DNA of 64,000 nt from UBA1081 sp045639185 (GTDB taxonomy: Bacteria > Bacillota > Clostridia > Oscillospirales > Acutalibacteraceae): assembly GCA_045639185.1 (NCBI GenBank), contig JAZUCO010000115.1, positions 1 to 64,000 of the forward strand. Direction: 5' to 3'. Positions 33,184 through 41,157 of the stretch are shown in pieces. The notes beneath the pieces are model-generated. The model made no database searches, had not been told where the DNA came from, and worked only from the letters and a program-made list of their open reading frames with translations. A program made the position numbers and the translations under genes. Position 1 is the stretch's first letter. Each line of letters begins with the position of its first letter.

Positions 33184-34038
33184 ATGTCAACTCAGAAGAC
33201 AGTTGCCGCAATTCACGACATATCGGGAATGGGCAAGTGTTCACTTACTGCGGCTATTCCTGTTTTGTCAGCTGCGGGTGTTTCAGTATCAGTTATGCCG
33301 ACTGCCGTTCTGTCAACTCAAACCGGTGGTCTTAATGAATATACCTATCGTGACCTTACTGACGATATGCGACCTGTTATGGCTCATTGGAAGAAAATCG
33401 GAGTAAAATTTGATGCTGTATATAGTGGCTTTCTCGGTTCATCAGAACAGATAGACATAGTATGTGATTTTGTTAGTGACTTCAGACATAATAACACATT
33501 GTTCCTCTGTGATCCTGCGATGGCAGATAACGGTAGATTATATGATACATTTGATAATACATTTGTTCAGAAAATGAAATCATTATGTGCAAATGCCGAT
33601 ATTATCATCCCTAATTTCACAGAAGCGGCTTTTTTGCTTGATATGGATTATCTTCCCCCTCCGTATACAAAAGAGTATGCAGACGTTCTTATGCGGTCTT
33701 TGGCGGATAAATTTTGTTCTAAGTTTGTTGTGCTTACCGGTGTTGACTTCGACGGTGAATCTGTCGGCGCAGGTGCATATGATGCAGAAAATGATGTAAT
33801 AACTTATTCTCTTTCTGATAAAATAGACGGAATGTTTCATTCAACAGGAGATTTGTTTGCCTCTTCTCTTCTTGGTGGCATTCTAAATGGTTATTCTGTA
33901 AATGATGCTTGCAAAAAAGCTATTGATTTTACTGTGAATGCAATAAAAGAAACTGTCAAAATCGGTGGAGATTCAAGATTCGGTCTTGCTTTCGAACGTT
34001 GTCTGCCGATGTATATGAAAAGTCTGGAGTTAATATAA
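33184..34038 (+). CDS. Pyridoxamine/pyridoxal kinase-like protein, ribokinase superfamily
   Basis: The 284-residue protein begins TVAAIHDISGMGKCSLTAAIPVLSAAG and continues with CDPAMADNGRLY near residue 118 and a C-terminal anion-hole region MFHSTGDLFASSLLGG, all typical of PdxY/ThiD-like kinases. It would phosphorylate pyridoxal or pyridoxamine in vitamin B6 salvage; a hydroxymethylpyrimidine role cannot be excluded. ATG 33184 follows AAAGGTG; the longer frame from 33139 is in the leader. Its stop codon overlaps the trmL start by one base. Confidence 0.85.
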   Translation: MSTQKTVAAIHDISGMGKCSLTAAIPVLSAAGVSVSVMPTAVLSTQTGGLNEYTYRDLTDDMRPVMAHWKKIGVKFDAVYSGFLGSSEQIDIVCDFVSDFRHNNTLFLCDPAMADNGRLYDTFDNTFVQKMKSLCANADIIIPNFTEAAFLLDMDYLPPPYTKEYADVLMRSLADKFCSKFVVLTGVDFDGESVGAGAYDAENDVITYSLSDKIDGMFHSTGDLFASSLLGGILNGYSVNDACKKAIDFTVNAIKETVKIGGDSRFGLAFERCLPMYMKSLELI

Positions 34039-34535
34039 TGTCTGTACTCAATATTGTGCTTATAGAACCTGAAATTCCTCAGAATACAGGTAATATTGCC
34101 CGTACTTGTGCTGCAACCGGAGCAAGACTTCATCTTGTTGAGCCTATGGGATTTAAGATTGATGATAAGAAATTAAAAAGAGCAGGACTTGATTATTGGT
34201 ATCTGCTTGATATAACTTATTATAAAGATACTGACGACTTTTTTGAAAGAAACAAGGGTGGCAAATTCTTTTATTTTTCAACTAAAGCTGACAAGACATA
34301 TGCTGATGTTGATTATCCGGATAATTCTTATCTTGTATTCGGTAAGGAAACTAAAGGTTTGCCTGAAAAATTACTTTATGAAAATCACGATACAACAGTG
34401 AGAATTCCGATGGTTGATGAGGCTAGAAGCCTTAATCTTTCAAATGCTGTTGCTGTTGGTGTTTATGAAGTACTTCGTCAGTGGAATTTTCCCGAGTTGA
34501 TAGAGAAAGGTAAATTAAGAGAATTTGAGTGGTAA
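34038..34535 (+). CDS. trmL: tRNA (cytidine(34)-2'-O)-methyltransferase
   Basis: The 165-residue SPOUT methyltransferase has motif 1 EPEIPQNTGNIARTCAATGARLHLVEPMGF, motif 2 VFGKETKGLPE and motif 3 RSLNLSNAVAVGVYE, which form the trefoil knot that binds AdoMet. It methylates the ribose of the wobble base in tRNA-Leu isoacceptors. Length and motifs are standard for TrmL. The ATG overlaps the pyridoxal-kinase-like stop codon, giving translational coupling; GGAG lies eight bases before. Confidence 0.95.
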   Translation: MSVLNIVLIEPEIPQNTGNIARTCAATGARLHLVEPMGFKIDDKKLKRAGLDYWYLLDITYYKDTDDFFERNKGGKFFYFSTKADKTYADVDYPDNSYLVFGKETKGLPEKLLYENHDTTVRIPMVDEARSLNLSNAVAVGVYEVLRQWNFPELIEKGKLREFEW

Positions 34536-34538
34536 AAT

Positions 34539-35387
34539 ATGATGTCACTTATGAAATTTATAACAGTATTTGATGATGAAAAACAAAAATTACTGTCTTA
34601 TGATATTCTTAAAACGTATTCAATTTCTGCTTATCCGTCTGCTTATTATAATGATAAAAGAGCATATATAGATGTTCTCGGTACTAATTCTATAAAGTAT
34701 TTTGAGCATCTTAATGAATTTGAAAATCTTACGGGACCTACAATTCCTGTTTCTGTTTTTCAGCATGCAATAGATAAAGCTTATGAAAATGGTTATCATG
34801 TTGTGGTAATTGTTTGTCCATTCAGAAAATGGCAACCTCAGTATTACCGTAATGCTATGATTGCTGCTGAAAATTTCAGAAGACACATAGATGTAGATCA
34901 CACAACTTTTAAGATTTGTGTTATTGACAGCAAGGCTTTTGCCGCAGGTTGTTTGTACTTTACATTGCAGCTTGCAAGACTGCATGTCAATGACGGTTGT
35001 CCGACTGGAATTGTTCTTGAAGACAGTAAAAATTTTGACAGCAAAACAATTTATCTTACAAAATCCGGTGAGAAATTCGGTTTTGAAAATGGCAAATTTG
35101 CGGCATTCAGAACTTTTGGCAAACGCTTTTATACAGACATAGATATTTCCGAATCAACTGAATATGTCAAGCTTGATAATTTTGCAAAAGCTTGTGCTAA
35201 ATATATTAAAAACATAGGCGGCAAATATTGTGTCTCTGTTGGTGGTGGTTGTAGTTTTTCGGGGAATGTGATAGGCAGAATAGAAAAGATTTTAGGGTAT
35301 CCTCCTATAGCAACAATGCAGTATTCCACAACATCTGCTGCAATTCTCGGCCTTGAAACTATATGTATTCATATTTTTAGCAAATGA
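34539..35387 (+). CDS. DegV-like fatty-acid-binding protein, divergent
   Basis: The 282-residue protein has the general DegV layout: SVFQHAIDKAYENGYHVVVIV near residue 68 and the VIDSKAFAAGCLYFTLQLARL segment near 128, where typical members have DSKxxSxGxGxxV. The N-terminal STADLP motif is absent; the protein starts MKFITVFDDEKQKLLSYDI. DegV (FakB) proteins carry fatty acids to the FakA kinase. The loss of the lipid-phosphate motif means this one may bind something else. It starts four bases after trmL, with GAGTGG as the ribosome site. Confidence 0.65.
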   Translation: MMSLMKFITVFDDEKQKLLSYDILKTYSISAYPSAYYNDKRAYIDVLGTNSIKYFEHLNEFENLTGPTIPVSVFQHAIDKAYENGYHVVVIVCPFRKWQPQYYRNAMIAAENFRRHIDVDHTTFKICVIDSKAFAAGCLYFTLQLARLHVNDGCPTGIVLEDSKNFDSKTIYLTKSGEKFGFENGKFAAFRTFGKRFYTDIDISESTEYVKLDNFAKACAKYIKNIGGKYCVSVGGGCSFSGNVIGRIEKILGYPPIATMQYSTTSAAILGLETICIHIFSK

Positions 35388-35444
35388 ATTGTTATATAAA
35401 TGTTACATAATTGAAAAAAAATTAATTTTTTTATGTTTTAGCTA

Positions 35445-35472
35445 TTGCAATATTTGTATAATATGTTATTAT
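35445..35472 (+). promoter_or_regulatory. Likely promoter of the 32-residue peptide gene
   Basis: TTGCAA (35445-35450), 16 bases, TATTAT (35467-35472). A second TATAAT lies at 35457-35462 without a good -35 box. The leader to the ATG is about 40 bases. Confidence 0.5.
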
Positions 35473-35519
35473 ATATACAAGATTATTATCTTAAAAATGT
35501 GTAAAGGAGTGCCTGAACA

Positions 35520-35618
35520 ATGGAAATCATCCAGAAGCTTTACGATTTCATCATGAACTTTATCAACATGATCAAGAACTTTGTTGCAGAAGTTAGATCA
35601 AGAAACGACGAGAGATAA
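35520..35618 (+). CDS. 32-residue amphipathic peptide, unknown function
   Basis: A stand-alone gene: promoter-like boxes upstream, a full AAAGGAG site ten bases before the ATG, 32 codons and a terminator 13 bases after the stop. The peptide begins MEIIQKLYDFIMNFINMIKN. Hydrophobic residues at 3, 4, 7, 10, 11, 14, 15, 18, 21, 22 and 25 line one face of a helix, and the C-terminus (AEVRSRNDER) is polar and charged. There is no signal-peptide cleavage site. The pattern resembles membrane-surface helices; candidates are a membrane-bound regulator, a phenol-soluble-modulin-like peptide or a type I toxin, none of which is shown. The codon usage (ATC, AAC, CAG) matches well-expressed genes in the window. 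Confidence 0.72.
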   Translation: MEIIQKLYDFIMNFINMIKNFVAEVRSRNDER

Positions 35619-35630
35619 TTCTCAATAAGT

Positions 35631-35660
35631 GACCGACTTTTTAAGTCGGTCCTTTTTTTT
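35631..35660 (+). terminator. Intrinsic terminator of the 32-residue peptide gene
   Basis: GACCGACTT pairs with AAGTCGGTC around TTT and is followed by eight T. Confidence 0.93.
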
Positions 35661-35663
35661 GAT

Positions 35664-35699
35664 AAAAAAGGAAGCCTGAATAATCAGGCTTCCTTTTTT
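35664..35699 (-). terminator. Intrinsic terminator of the glycosyltransferase pair
   Basis: AAAAAAGGAAGCCTGA pairs with TCAGGCTTCCTTTTTT around ATAA, so it works on both strands. It overlaps the last codons of the minus-strand glycosyltransferase gene. Confidence 0.9.
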
Positions 35700-36664
35700 G
35701 CTATTCTGTCGTAAATGATATTCAAAATATTCATTCCTAAGTAGGAAAGTAAACAGGCAAGTCTTGTTCTGATGCAGACATTTTTGTCTTTCAAAGCATA
35801 GGAACGATATTTTCTTATATTTGCCGTAATATGATCAATCTGATTTCTATATTTGTCAGGGTATTTTCTCATTTTCATATATACCCAGAAGTTATTTTCA
35901 ATCAATCTGTTTACTGCAGGTAAAAAGAGTACGGGATGGTTTTTTACTGTACTGATGAAATTATCTGAAAGTTCGATATAATCATAGAATTTATCATAAT
36001 TATCTGTGTGCATGGCACTTTCTGAATGCTGGATATAATAATAATTCGGCTTGTAGAGGTGAGCTACGTTTTCAGCTTTCATAAAGCATTGATACATTGT
36101 AAAAGAATCTTCTCCCATATGATAAACAGGAAACCTAATATTATCGAAAATCTCTTTTTTATATAATTTACAACAACAGGTTGCATAACATGTTTTACCA
36201 TAAAGCATATCTGAGAGTGTCTCAATTCCTGTTTTTGTTGTTACGGTGCCGTATGATTTTTTTATCTTAAAAAGCTCTTCTGTTCTGCCGTCTGACCATA
36301 TTTTGAACTGATTGGATGTTGTAATATCAGAATTGTATTTAACAGAGACTTCGTACATATCGCTAATATAGCAATCTGTTACATAGTCATCACCATCAAT
36401 AAAACAGATATATTCACCTGATGAATTTTCAAGACCTTCATTTCTGGCAGATGATACGCCACCGTTGTTTTTGTGTAATACTTTAATTCTTGAATCTTCT
36501 GATGCGAGAGAGTCACAAAGTTTGCCTGAATTGTCGGGTGAACCGTCATCTACAAGAACAATTTCAATGTTTTTGTATGATTGTTCCATCAGGGATCTTA
36601 CGCTTTTTTCAAGATACTTTTCAACATTGTATACAGGAACAATAACTGAAATCAACGGAGTCAT
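35684..36664 (-). CDS. Family 2 glycosyltransferase
   Basis: The 326-residue protein begins LISVIVPVYNVEKYLEKSVRSL and has the GT-A motifs VLVDDGSPDNSGKLCD, NNGGVSSARNEGL and FIDGDDYVTDCY, which bind a nucleotide sugar and a metal. It resembles EpsJ/CpsI-type enzymes that extend polysaccharide or glycolipid chains on the cytoplasmic face. The ATG overlaps the stop codon of the upstream membrane protein (TAATG), so both are translated together. The sugar is not predictable. Confidence 0.9.
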   Translation of the reverse strand: MTPLISVIVPVYNVEKYLEKSVRSLMEQSYKNIEIVLVDDGSPDNSGKLCDSLASEDSRIKVLHKNNGGVSSARNEGLENSSGEYICFIDGDDYVTDCYISDMYEVSVKYNSDITTSNQFKIWSDGRTEELFKIKKSYGTVTTKTGIETLSDMLYGKTCYATCCCKLYKKEIFDNIRFPVYHMGEDSFTMYQCFMKAENVAHLYKPNYYYIQHSESAMHTDNYDKFYDYIELSDNFISTVKNHPVLFLPAVNRLIENNFWVYMKMRKYPDKYRNQIDHITANIRKYRSYALKDKNVCIRTRLACLLSYLGMNILNIIYDRIAKKEA

Positions 36665-38124
36665 TATGCTACCTCTTCTGAAATAACTGCATCTTTTTGC
36701 TTCTTTGTTTTGCGTATGCCTTTGATTTTTTTTGAGAAAACCTCAATAACTATCAGACCGAACATATACTGGTAAACAAATCCAGCAATAACCTGGTTAA
36801 ATTTTGACTGATAAGCAATGCCTATACTGTTAAAAAGTTCTCTTGCTGTGTCCTGATGGTAATACCATATAACAGGCAGAGGTGTCAGGAGAAGTGCAAA
36901 ACAGAAAATATATACCCAGTCAATTTCAGGTCTTTTTTTATTTGAATAGCCATTGCCTTTATCATCATAAAGGAACATTATGAACGGGATAATAAGGAAT
37001 GTTAATGCATATGAACTTGATGCTGAAGGAATGTTAAGCATCAGATAAATAAGCAGGAAAATCTGCTGCCATTTTTTCTTCACAAAGAAAAGTGATACAA
37101 AAGCAATTCCTTCTGTGATATAACATACAATATTTGCAAGTGTTGTGTTTTTGGGATCAAAAATGAAAATAAAGTTCTGAATGCTTACGCTGCTGAAATT
37201 AAGTCTTGCCTTCTTGTTTGATGCAAAAGACATAAGGTTTTCAATAATATTTGCAAGTGCTGAATTGTTTTCACCTGAAGCAAGAATGTTGTTATTTACA
37301 ATGTTTGCAAGAATTGGACTTGTGCTTGCAGAGATTGATGCTGTTTCGGGCTGAATGAAAAAAATAAATGGAAGTAATACTGCTATAAGACCGTAAACAA
37401 CAAGTCTTGCAGCATCTTTGAATTTTTTTTCAAATAACAGCATAAGACCGAAAATAGCAGGATATAATTTTATTCCGGCTGCAATTGCAAGTGAAATGTA
37501 TGATAATTCTCTTATAACTTTATTTTCTGAATCTTTGAAAAATACAAAGAACATTGTAAATATCATACTAATAATGATGATATTACCTCTTTCAAGGCAG
37601 TACATAACAGGATATGACAATATCATCAGGAATGTTATGAGCGTGTGATATGTTGCTTTCTGTTGATTATTCTGCCATTTCATTCTGTTAACGTATGAAT
37701 TTATTACTGTGGACATTGACAGAATAAGAATAACCGCAAAAAGAATATAGATCATCATTGATCGCTGGTCTGACTGCAATAAAGTTTTATGGACATTAGG
37801 CAGGTCAACCAGATCTTCAGAGATAAGAAAACCGAGCACCTTAAAAATCAAGAGGCCTAAGGGCGGATAGATATTGTTTCTTGCTGTATATACATCTTCT
37901 GCACCTGCATCACGGATGGAATTGAAAAAGTCCATATACAAGTCTGTGTATCTGCCGTTGTGAAACAACATTGCCTTCCATGAGTCACCACCGCTTGCAG
38001 CAGCAAGGACTGCACATACAAAGAAGCTTGCTAAGAAAAATACAATAAAAAATGTAAGCAAACCTTTTGTTGTAGTTGGTTTTTGAATTTTGTTCTTTTT
38101 GTTTTTGTAAATCTTAGTTTTCAT
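36664..38124 (-). CDS. Polytopic membrane glycosyltransferase (GT87/DUF2029-like)
   Basis: The 486-residue protein is mostly hydrophobic with about ten predicted helices. A first helix (GLLTFFIVFFLASFFVCAVLAAA) is followed by an extracytoplasmic loop with DLYMDFFNSIRDAG and NNIYPPLGLLIFKVLGF, the pattern of GT-C enzymes that use polyprenyl-phosphate sugars (acidic residues in the first loop). It probably attaches a sugar on the outer face of the membrane. The longer frame from GTG 38145 is rejected because GAAAGGG precedes ATG 38124. It forms an operon with the family 2 enzyme downstream. Confidence 0.7.
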   Translation of the reverse strand: MKTKIYKNKKNKIQKPTTTKGLLTFFIVFFLASFFVCAVLAAASGGDSWKAMLFHNGRYTDLYMDFFNSIRDAGAEDVYTARNNIYPPLGLLIFKVLGFLISEDLVDLPNVHKTLLQSDQRSMMIYILFAVILILSMSTVINSYVNRMKWQNNQQKATYHTLITFLMILSYPVMYCLERGNIIIISMIFTMFFVFFKDSENKVIRELSYISLAIAAGIKLYPAIFGLMLLFEKKFKDAARLVVYGLIAVLLPFIFFIQPETASISASTSPILANIVNNNILASGENNSALANIIENLMSFASNKKARLNFSSVSIQNFIFIFDPKNTTLANIVCYITEGIAFVSLFFVKKKWQQIFLLIYLMLNIPSASSSYALTFLIIPFIMFLYDDKGNGYSNKKRPEIDWVYIFCFALLLTPLPVIWYYHQDTARELFNSIGIAYQSKFNQVIAGFVYQYMFGLIVIEVFSKKIKGIRKTKKQKDAVISEEVA

Positions 38125-38160
38125 TGCAAACCCTTTCAAAAACACATAATTATTTAATTT

Positions 38161-38189
38161 ATTCTAGCATAAACTGTATTTTTTTTCAA
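38161..38189 (-). promoter_or_regulatory. Promoter of the glycosyltransferase pair
   Basis: On the minus strand, TTGAAA (38189-38184), 17 bases, TAGAAT (38166-38161), about 30 bases before the ATG. Confidence 0.65.
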
Positions 38190-38207
38190 CATATATTTTA
38201 ATTTTAT

Positions 38208-38241
38208 AAAAAATATATCGGTGTAAATAATATTACACCGA
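38208..38241 (-). terminator. Intrinsic terminator of the 33-residue peptide gene
   Basis: On the minus strand TCGGTGTAA pairs with TTACACCGA around a short AT loop and is followed by a TATATTTTTT tail. Confidence 0.8.
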
Positions 38242-38248
38242 CAATAAA

Positions 38249-38350
38249 TTATTTTTCCAGAGTGGTAGTTTCGGGAGCTGTATATAATCCTAATTTTTCA
38301 AGAATAAATTTAAGAACATCTAAAAAATCTACAATAACCTGTACCCACAT
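38249..38350 (-). CDS. 33-residue amphipathic peptide, unknown function
   Basis: A second stand-alone small gene on the opposite strand from the first. It has a perfect-consensus promoter (38378-38406), a GAGGAGGT site seven bases before the ATG, 33 codons and an intrinsic terminator. The peptide begins MWVQVIVDFLDVLKFILEKL, with a hydrophobic face interrupted by D8, D11, K14 and E18/K19, then a polar tail (TAPETTTLEK). Size, helix-then-polar-tail layout and gene architecture match the peptide at 35520, though the sequences are not clearly homologous. It is too short for automated calling. Membrane association is inferred; function is unknown. Confidence 0.78.
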   Translation of the reverse strand: MWVQVIVDFLDVLKFILEKLGLYTAPETTTLEK

Positions 38351-38377
38351 AATATTTACCTCCTCAATTTTTACTTA

Positions 38378-38406
38378 ATTATATAAAATTTTATTAATAA
38401 TGTCAA
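38378..38406 (-). promoter_or_regulatory. Perfect-consensus promoter of the 33-residue peptide gene
   Basis: On the minus strand TTGACA (38406-38401), 17 bases, TATAAT (38383-38378). All twelve positions match. The -35 box overlaps the stop codon of nagA. Confidence 0.88.
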
Positions 38407-39506
38407 GAAACAAAATTACCATCTTTGATAATATTCCATATGGTAAAATCATTATTCAGAATTACAATATCTGCATTTCTGCCGATTTCAATCTTTCCGC
38501 ACTTGTTATCTATATTGATAGATTCAGCAGGTATCACAGTTGCTGATGCAATTGCTGCCTCAGGCGGAACTCCAATATTGATAAGATTTTTAACCATTTC
38601 ATAAATATTCATAGCGGATCCTGCCAAAGTTCCGTCTGAAAGCGTTGCAACACCTGCGTTGACATAAACATCTAAATCACCGAGTTTATATTTACCATCA
38701 GAAAAACCAGTTGCAGCCATTGAATCGGATATGATTGAAATTCTGTCTGAATAAGCTTTGAACATCATTCTGAGTATTGCAGGGTTGATGTGTATACTGT
38801 CACATATCATTTCTGCAACTGCTTCTGAATCAAAGAATGCACCTATTACACCCGGTTCTCTGTGATGAAGTCCGTTCATCGCGTTGAAAATATGTGTTAT
38901 ATGATCTGCACCATTATTTATTGCTTCAATTGCTGTTTTATAGTCGCATGCAGTGTGTGCTATTGAAGTTTTTCCTTTGAAATTTTTAATAAATTCCATT
39001 GCTTTTGAGTATTCAGGTGCGACATGAACAACTTTGATATCTTCTCCGAGAGAGTTTATAAAATTCATATCAGGTTCTTTTAATAATGAAACATCGTGAG
39101 CGCCGCATTTTTTTGGCGAGAGATACGGCCCTTCAAGATTTATGCCTTCAATTGTTGCACCGTTGTCATTATTTATTGCTTTTTTGATATTGTTTACTGC
39201 TTTTTCTATGTTTTCATTACTTAATGCAACTGTTGTTGCAAGAATTGATGTAATTCCGTTCTTAAGGTAATACTGTTGCATTTCTGCAATTTCATCAGCA
39301 TTAGCAGATGAGAAATCATATCCGACGCATCCGTGTGTGTGAATATCAACAAAGCCGGGAATTATATATTTATTTGTACAATCGATAAAATCCTCATCTG
39401 TAAAATTGCATTTATTTGTAATTTCTGAAATTTTACCATCTTTGATGTAAATTTGAACATCTGTGAATTTTTTTTCAATAAAAACTTTTGCATTTTTAAG
39501 TATCAT
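38403..39506 (-). CDS. nagA: N-acetylglucosamine-6-phosphate deacetylase
   Basis: The 367-residue amidohydrolase has the metal-binding motif IIPGFVDIHTHGCVGYDF near residue 48, GINLEGPYLSP near 120, HVAPE and a TAxH site (TSIAHTACDYK), DHITHIFNAMNGLHHREPG and the catalytic Asp in IISDSMAATG. It removes acetate from GlcNAc-6-phosphate during amino-sugar recycling. ATG 39506 follows a GGTG site; the TTG four codons earlier is part of that site. nagB is not adjacent. Transcription probably runs on through the small peptide gene downstream, as no terminator separates them. Confidence 0.95.
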   Translation of the reverse strand: MILKNAKVFIEKKFTDVQIYIKDGKISEITNKCNFTDEDFIDCTNKYIIPGFVDIHTHGCVGYDFSSANADEIAEMQQYYLKNGITSILATTVALSNENIEKAVNNIKKAINNDNGATIEGINLEGPYLSPKKCGAHDVSLLKEPDMNFINSLGEDIKVVHVAPEYSKAMEFIKNFKGKTSIAHTACDYKTAIEAINNGADHITHIFNAMNGLHHREPGVIGAFFDSEAVAEMICDSIHINPAILRMMFKAYSDRISIISDSMAATGFSDGKYKLGDLDVYVNAGVATLSDGTLAGSAMNIYEMVKNLINIGVPPEAAIASATVIPAESINIDNKCGKIEIGRNADIVILNNDFTIWNIIKDGNFVS

Positions 39507-39522
39507 ATTAATCACCAATACA

Positions 39523-39550
39523 ATAATAGCATAATTGCAATAAAATTCAA
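39523..39550 (-). promoter_or_regulatory. Possible promoter of nagA
   Basis: On the minus strand TTGAAT (39550-39545), 16 bases, TATTAT (39528-39523), 17 bases before the ATG. Confidence 0.5.
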
Positions 39551-39585
39551 ATGTTTTTTTTATTGTTTTATAACTAATTTTGTTG

Positions 39586-39614
39586 TTGCAGAATCTGAGA
39601 AGATGTATTATAAT
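39586..39614 (+). promoter_or_regulatory. Promoter of the ceramidase-like gene
   Basis: TTGCAG (39586-39591), 17 bases, TATAAT (39609-39614), about 22 bases of leader to ATG 39644. Confidence 0.7.
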
Positions 39615-39643
39615 GACATTAATAAGTAACAGAGGTGATTTTT

Positions 39644-41065
39644 ATGTCAATTGCAGATCTTGCTGCATCAGCTGTTAAAGCTATTTCAAAAAATAGTGCA
39701 AAATCTCTTAAGAGAAAAATGACTGCTCCTGAGATTGCAACTCATAATGTACATAAATTTGAAGCAGAAAAATATAGTGTAGGTTTTGCTTGCAGAGAAG
39801 TTATGCCTGATGATATGGACAAAAAAGTGTACTGGATTGCAGGTCATGGTCCCGGTAAAAAAATTGAAGGTGTGCACGACCCCATTACTGTAAGCGCAAT
39901 GTGGATTGGTTGCGGTGATAATGGTGGTATAATGATGATAAGTGCTGATATCATAGGTCTTACAAGAGTAGAAGTCGCCAAAGTCCGTGATATGTTCTCT
40001 GCATATTCAAAAAAGATAGGTTGCAAGAGTCTTAATATTTGTTGTACACATAATCATGCAGGTTTTGATACTGTAGGTTACTGGGGTAAATTACCAAAAA
40101 CAGGTAAAGATCAATCCTATATGAATAAGCTTCTCAATTCAATTGTTGATATTTCAAAAGAAGCATATGAAAACAGGCAGACGGGTGATCTGTATCTCGG
40201 TACATTGAATGTTCCTGAAGCTCAGTTTGACAAAAGAGAACCTATTGTTCTTCATGATGTTCTTACAAGACTCAGATTTGTCCCTGATAACGGAAGTAAA
40301 GAAACATGGTTCCTTAATTATGCTGCACATCCCAATACACTTGGCGGTAGTAACAGACATGTAAGTGCAGATTATCCTTATTATCTCAGAAAAACAATTT
40401 ATGAGAATAAAGAAGTAAACGTTCTTTTCGGTATTGGCGCTATTGGTGCAGTTGATCCCGGTGACTTTTGTGAAGACAAAGAAGAACGCACACGTCTTCA
40501 GGGTGAATGCCTCGGTAATGCTGCTCTCAGAATTGAAAATGACGAAAAGCTTGATTGTAAAATTTCAGTACTCCGTCAGCCGTTCTATTTCCCCGTTGAT
40601 AATGGTGTTCTTGCATTCCTTGCTATGCTTAAGGTTATGAGCTCAAAGAGATATCCTTGCGAAAAAGGTGATCTCGGTCTTGCACTCAAGTCTGAAATGA
40701 CTTACATTAAAATCGGCAAACAGAAGATTCTTCTTCTTCCCGGAGAAAGTTTCCCTGAAACTGTTTACGGTGGATATGATACTGCAGAAAAGTCAGCTAC
40801 AGGTAATGGCCCCGAAATTAATCCTACGCCTCTTGTGGAAATTGCAAAAGATGAAAATCTTCTTGTATTCGGTGTCACAAACGATATGACAGGATATGTT
40901 GTACCGCCCAATGACTTTACTTTACATAAAACTCAGCCATATCTCAGTAACGGACGAGACCGATTCGACAGAAGTCATTATCACGAAACTAATTCACTCG
41001 GTTTTAACGCATCAAAAACTATAGCAAATAATTTCGAATATATGGTTAAAACAATGGGTGAGTAA
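39644..41065 (+). CDS. Neutral/alkaline non-lysosomal ceramidase-like protein
   Basis: The 473-residue protein resembles the N-terminal catalytic domain of the neutral ceramidase family. It has the zinc-site-like CTHNHAGFDTVGYWG near residue 132, NYAAHPNTLGG near 225 and KILLLPGESFPETVYGG near 365. Family enzymes hydrolyse the amide of ceramides, but many bacterial members have untested substrates. There is no signal peptide, so it is cytoplasmic, unlike secreted ceramidases. ATG 39644 follows AGAGGTG. It is divergent from nagA, which might point to an N-acylated amino-sugar substrate (inference). A terminator follows. Confidence 0.72.
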   Translation: MSIADLAASAVKAISKNSAKSLKRKMTAPEIATHNVHKFEAEKYSVGFACREVMPDDMDKKVYWIAGHGPGKKIEGVHDPITVSAMWIGCGDNGGIMMISADIIGLTRVEVAKVRDMFSAYSKKIGCKSLNICCTHNHAGFDTVGYWGKLPKTGKDQSYMNKLLNSIVDISKEAYENRQTGDLYLGTLNVPEAQFDKREPIVLHDVLTRLRFVPDNGSKETWFLNYAAHPNTLGGSNRHVSADYPYYLRKTIYENKEVNVLFGIGAIGAVDPGDFCEDKEERTRLQGECLGNAALRIENDEKLDCKISVLRQPFYFPVDNGVLAFLAMLKVMSSKRYPCEKGDLGLALKSEMTYIKIGKQKILLLPGESFPETVYGGYDTAEKSATGNGPEINPTPLVEIAKDENLLVFGVTNDMTGYVVPPNDFTLHKTQPYLSNGRDRFDRSHYHETNSLGFNASKTIANNFEYMVKTMGE

Positions 41066-41079
41066 CTCTGGAAATTTAT

Positions 41080-41111
41080 AGAGAGAAGAAATTTCTTCTC
41101 TCTTTTTTTTA
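41080..41111 (+). terminator. Intrinsic terminator of the ceramidase-like gene
   Basis: AGAGAGAAGAA pairs with TTCTTCTCTCT and is followed by eight T. Confidence 0.9.
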
Positions 41112-41113
41112 TC

Positions 41114-41141
41114 TAAAAAAGCCGCTCGTAAAGAGCGACTT
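41114..41141 (-). terminator. Intrinsic terminator of the beta-helix gene
   Basis: On the minus strand AAGTCGCTC pairs with GAGCGGCTT and is followed by TTTTAGAT. Confidence 0.8.
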
Positions 41142-41157
41142 TAATCTGAATTCAATA

